Source: a virus
Reading direction: 5' to 3' (one strand)
DNA: 31,752 nt
IMG/VR virus record: IMGVR_UViG_3300009509_000073
Location: 1 to 31,752 of that record
The translations under genes were made by a program, and so were the position numbers. Below the pieces are notes generated by a model, which saw nothing but the letters and a program-made list of their open reading frames with translations, was not told the DNA's origin and searched no databases. Each line of letters opens with the position of its first letter. Positions within the stretch are counted from its first letter, which is position 1. Positions 30,087-31,752 of this stretch are shown here, in pieces.

Positions 30087-30252
30087 CGATTTCCCTAAGC
30101 GTTGTTTCAAGCCGGTCATCGCGATTTCTTATTGCGTTTTCGATCTGTGTATCATAGTCGATTTCTTTTTTTCTCGTTATAAATAAAGCAGCAACAAGCG
30201 CGACAAATAAACTGATAATAACAATAACTATAGTTGTAATTGTTTGTATCAT
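29953..30252 (-). CDS. Spanin-like inner membrane protein (99 aa)
   Basis: A 99-residue protein with an N-terminal membrane helix (TTIVIVIISLFVALVAALFI) followed by a basic stop and a long charged helix extending to the C terminus (AIRNRDDRLETTLREIDEKI and beyond), ending in a strongly basic HRRHYRR tail. The topology matches i-spanins: anchored in the inner membrane with a periplasmic coiled coil. It follows the holin candidate, with ATGA overlap, in a standard lysis cassette order. The next gene overlaps it. Confidence 0.7.
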   Translation of the reverse strand: MIQTITTIVIVIISLFVALVAALFITRKKEIDYDTQIENAIRNRDDRLETTLREIDEKIVRDKNNLDTINSYNRRADEVRNRAKNVVDKFKRHRRHYRR

Positions 30253-30467
30253 TTGTTTAATCCTTTGACTAAGGCGCGGCTTACGCTATAGGCGCCGGTC
30301 AATGAAGCTGGAACCCATTTCGCGAGATTAAGCCAATCATCTGATTGAATCTTACCGAACCATAGCATCAAAGTTCCGATACATAATGTCGTGAGTATAA
30401 CGATAACAGTAAGCCACAATTCAGTTGTTTCAAGGCCATTTCTCGTCGCGTGTTGATAACCATTCAT
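30249..30467 (-). CDS. Holin candidate (72 aa)
   Basis: A 72-residue protein beginning MNGYQHATRNGLETTELW. One clear membrane helix (LTVIVILTTLCIGTLMLWFG, about 19-38) and a second weaker one (LAKWVPASLTGAYSVSRAL) are followed by a basic C terminus (VKGLNK). The 'GAYSVSRALVKG' ending is typical of small phage holins. It lies directly after the amidase gene with an ATGA overlap and before the spanin-like genes. It would control the timing of lysis by forming holes in the inner membrane. Confidence 0.75.
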   Translation of the reverse strand: MNGYQHATRNGLETTELWLTVIVILTTLCIGTLMLWFGKIQSDDWLNLAKWVPASLTGAYSVSRALVKGLNK

Positions 30468-31078
30468 TTCTCAAGCCCTTTCAAAAATGATTTACTGATA
30501 GTCATTATTGTTCTACCTAAATATGGAATTGAACTATTCAATTGAATCCATCTTTGAGCAGCCGTTGACGTTAAGAAAAACGGTTCTAGTAATACCGTAG
30601 GGACATCGCTTAGAATAACACTTCTAAGTCGCGGCCATTTTTGATCGGGTAATCCAACAACTAAAAATTTTTCTAGTTGCATACCATAATTCAGCGATGG
30701 AAATAATGCTTTTTTAAAGCACTCTGCAAGTCGCATTGATATAGGGTCATCTTTTTTATAGAACGCAACACCATAATTGACGTTGATGTCAGTGCTAGCG
30801 TTCAAATGTATTTCAATCGCGAATGGACAATTAAGCTGTTTGGCTTCGAGCGATTGTGGTCCAATAGATTCATAACTTCTGTCGCTCGCTGGATAATCGA
30901 TTAGGCAATAACGGTCGAAACCGTCCTCATAAGCCGCATATTGGGCACTGGCAAGTATATCACGATTATAATTATACTCAGGCTTGAAGCCTGGAACATT
31001 GACGCCGAAAGGAGATCTGTAACTATGTCCAGGTATCCAGCCGACCGGGGGAAGATTTATCGAATTATTTTTTTTCAT
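30464..31078 (-). CDS. N-acetylmuramoyl-L-alanine amidase endolysin
   Basis: A 204-residue amidase_3-type zinc hydrolase: His18 in IPGHSY, a probable Glu34 in KPEYNYN, His91 in IEIHLNAS and catalytic Glu165 in TVLLEPFFL. These match the H-E-H-E pattern of the family in order. No signal peptide or SAR segment is visible, so it should need a holin to reach peptidoglycan. The start overlaps the previous gene by 14 bases; the stop overlaps the holin gene. It cleaves the bond between glycan and peptide. Confidence 0.85.
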   Translation of the reverse strand: MKKNNSINLPPVGWIPGHSYRSPFGVNVPGFKPEYNYNRDILASAQYAAYEDGFDRYCLIDYPASDRSYESIGPQSLEAKQLNCPFAIEIHLNASTDINVNYGVAFYKKDDPISMRLAECFKKALFPSLNYGMQLEKFLVVGLPDQKWPRLRSVILSDVPTVLLEPFFLTSTAAQRWIQLNSSIPYLGRTIMTISKSFLKGLEK

Positions 31079-31367
31079 TTCTTATCCAATCAATACTAAC
31101 AGCAATGTTATGGACTTCATCAGTAAGCCGAGCAATACTTCGACTTAATTCATTTATTTGTTCGAGCAATTTTTCATGGGCGACTGATTGAGACATACGA
31201 TGTCTTATGCAAGCTTGCTGGCAACGATCTTGAATTTTTTCATGGTCAAGTTTCGTTATAAATTTTTCTCCAAGCATTGTTGCCATGAAGCGATATATCA
31301 GCATAATAAGACCAAATAAGCCGCCGAGACCACCGACAACCGCGCTTGCAACCGCAAGATCTCGCAT
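31065..31367 (-). CDS. Membrane / coiled-coil protein of the lysis region (100 aa)
   Basis: A 100-residue protein from the ATG at 31367, five bases after the previous stop, with AAGAG before it; the frame is open further upstream but that would overlap the previous gene. The first ~30 residues form a membrane helix (VASAVVGGLGGLFGLIMLIY). The rest is charged and helical (EKLLEQINELSRSIARLTDE). It might be a second holin, antiholin or structural component. No family recognised. Confidence 0.65.
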   Translation of the reverse strand: MRDLAVASAVVGGLGGLFGLIMLIYRFMATMLGEKFITKLDHEKIQDRCQQACIRHRMSQSVAHEKLLEQINELSRSIARLTDEVHNIAVSIDWIRNEKK

Positions 31368-31372
31368 TGCTC

Positions 31373-31687
31373 TTACTCGCTTATATAGTCTGGATGTCCA
31401 GGTGTTGGATTTCCGAATGCATCGATGAAGCCTTCGCCGCTTGGCGTAAATAACGGAGTGCCCCAAAATTCATGAACGGGCTTACCATTTTTTTTGTACT
31501 TTTCCGGCAAGTCGCTCCAATCTTTATCTTTAACTTCCTTAACTTCATTGGACTTAAATTTTGATTTCATTTCGTCGAGATCGTTTTCATCAACAAGCGC
31601 CATTGTGAAATAGCCCGAACCATCGGGCAATGGAACACTTACCGCGCTATGGATATTAATATCTAATACGACTTGTTTTAACGCCAT
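31373..31687 (-). CDS. Soluble phage protein of unknown function (104 aa)
   Basis: A 104-residue protein beginning MALKQVVLDINIHSAVSVPL with AAAGGG as a ribosome binding site. The N-terminal part could be a short beta domain. A charged middle (EMKSKFKSNEVKEVKDKDW) leads to a Pro/Gly-rich C terminus (FGNPTPGHPDYISE). It is the first full gene of the group containing the endolysin, and follows a truncated gene at the window end. It may belong to the tail fibre or lysis region. Confidence 0.65.
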   Translation of the reverse strand: MALKQVVLDINIHSAVSVPLPDGSGYFTMALVDENDLDEMKSKFKSNEVKEVKDKDWSDLPEKYKKNGKPVHEFWGTPLFTPSGEGFIDAFGNPTPGHPDYISE

Positions 31688-31703
31688 TGCTTAAGCCCTT
31701 TAT

Positions 31704-31751
31704 TTACTGGGGTTTAGGTTTGTCATAGATTTTTATATTGCTGATTATTCC
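31704..31751 (-). CDS. C-terminal end of a gene cut by the window edge
   Basis: On the minus strand a frame enters from the right edge and reads GIISNIKIYDKPKPQ before TAA at 31706-31704. The next gene starts 17 bases later with its ribosome binding site in the gap. The other two frames hit stops early or lack a suitable end. By position it may be the end of a tail fibre or related gene. Too short to identify. Confidence 0.45.
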   Translation of the reverse strand, partial: GIISNIKIYDKPKPQ

Positions 31752-31752
31752 A

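Noticed and set aside
1-31752. Window ends might join directly into a circular genome
   Set aside because: I read across the join on the minus strand. The left-edge gene would end after 27 residues (stop in the first bases of the right edge), and the right-edge frame meets a stop at once in the left edge. Neither gene continues, so the ends are not directly contiguous, although the gene order still suggests circular permutation with something missing.

Overview
The window looks like most of the genome of a temperate, long-tailed (siphovirus-type) bacteriophage, or a prophage of one. It holds a complete packaging, head and tail morphogenesis block, a replication and DNA-modification block, a recombination and integration block, and a lysis cassette. 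I see no chromosomal housekeeping gene, rRNA or tRNA. A signal-peptide/inner-membrane pair that looks like a spanin, and a zinc amidase that itself lacks a signal peptide, point to a Gram-negative host. The DNA is AT-rich and strong purine-rich ribosome binding sites precede most starts. I cannot name the host from sequence alone.

Leftward block (22210 down to 1, minus strand). In transcription order: a winged-helix replication initiator, three small proteins, a VRR-NUC nuclease, a ParB-methyltransferase fusion, small and large terminase, a Mu F-like head protein, portal, a small helix-turn-helix protein, XkdF-like protease, scaffold, decoration protein and major capsid protein. A strong terminator follows the capsid gene. 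Then come head-tail connectors, a tail terminator fused to four Ig-like repeats, tail tube, and tail chaperones joined by an apparent -1 ribosomal frameshift. The tape measure, two tandem paralogous tail proteins, a hub-like protein, a small tail protein and the first 25 codons of another gene end the block. Most genes overlap by a few bases or sit within a few bases of each other, so translation is probably coupled. The 559-residue tape measure suggests a tail of roughly 80-85 nm.

Divergent control region (22211-22719). It carries a good rightward sigma70-type promoter with a leader hairpin, and a strong leftward terminator upstream of the whole leftward operon. Rightward genes (22720-29729) are a YqaJ/lambda-exonuclease-like recombinase, a likely partner annealing protein, four small unknown genes (one a shortened copy of its neighbour), a tyrosine integrase, a membrane-anchored C2H2 zinc finger, and a small protein whose 3' end seeds a 70-bp tandem repeat. 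A separately promoted cassette of five small genes follows, behind a promoter with a 19-bp palindromic operator. No classical CI-type repressor is evident.

Right end (31752-29751, minus strand). The lysis cassette is convergent with the small-gene cassette: a small soluble protein, a membrane/coiled-coil protein, amidase endolysin, holin candidate, and two overlapping spanin-like genes. In typical phages lysis genes follow tail genes, so the two window edges may lie close together on a circular or permuted genome, with at least one tail-fibre region missing between them.

Most promising for follow-up: the 70-bp repeats carrying six identical 10-bp dyads, the operator-controlled small-gene cassette, the tail terminator with Ig-like repeats, the putative annealing protein family beside the exonuclease, and the frameshifted chaperone.
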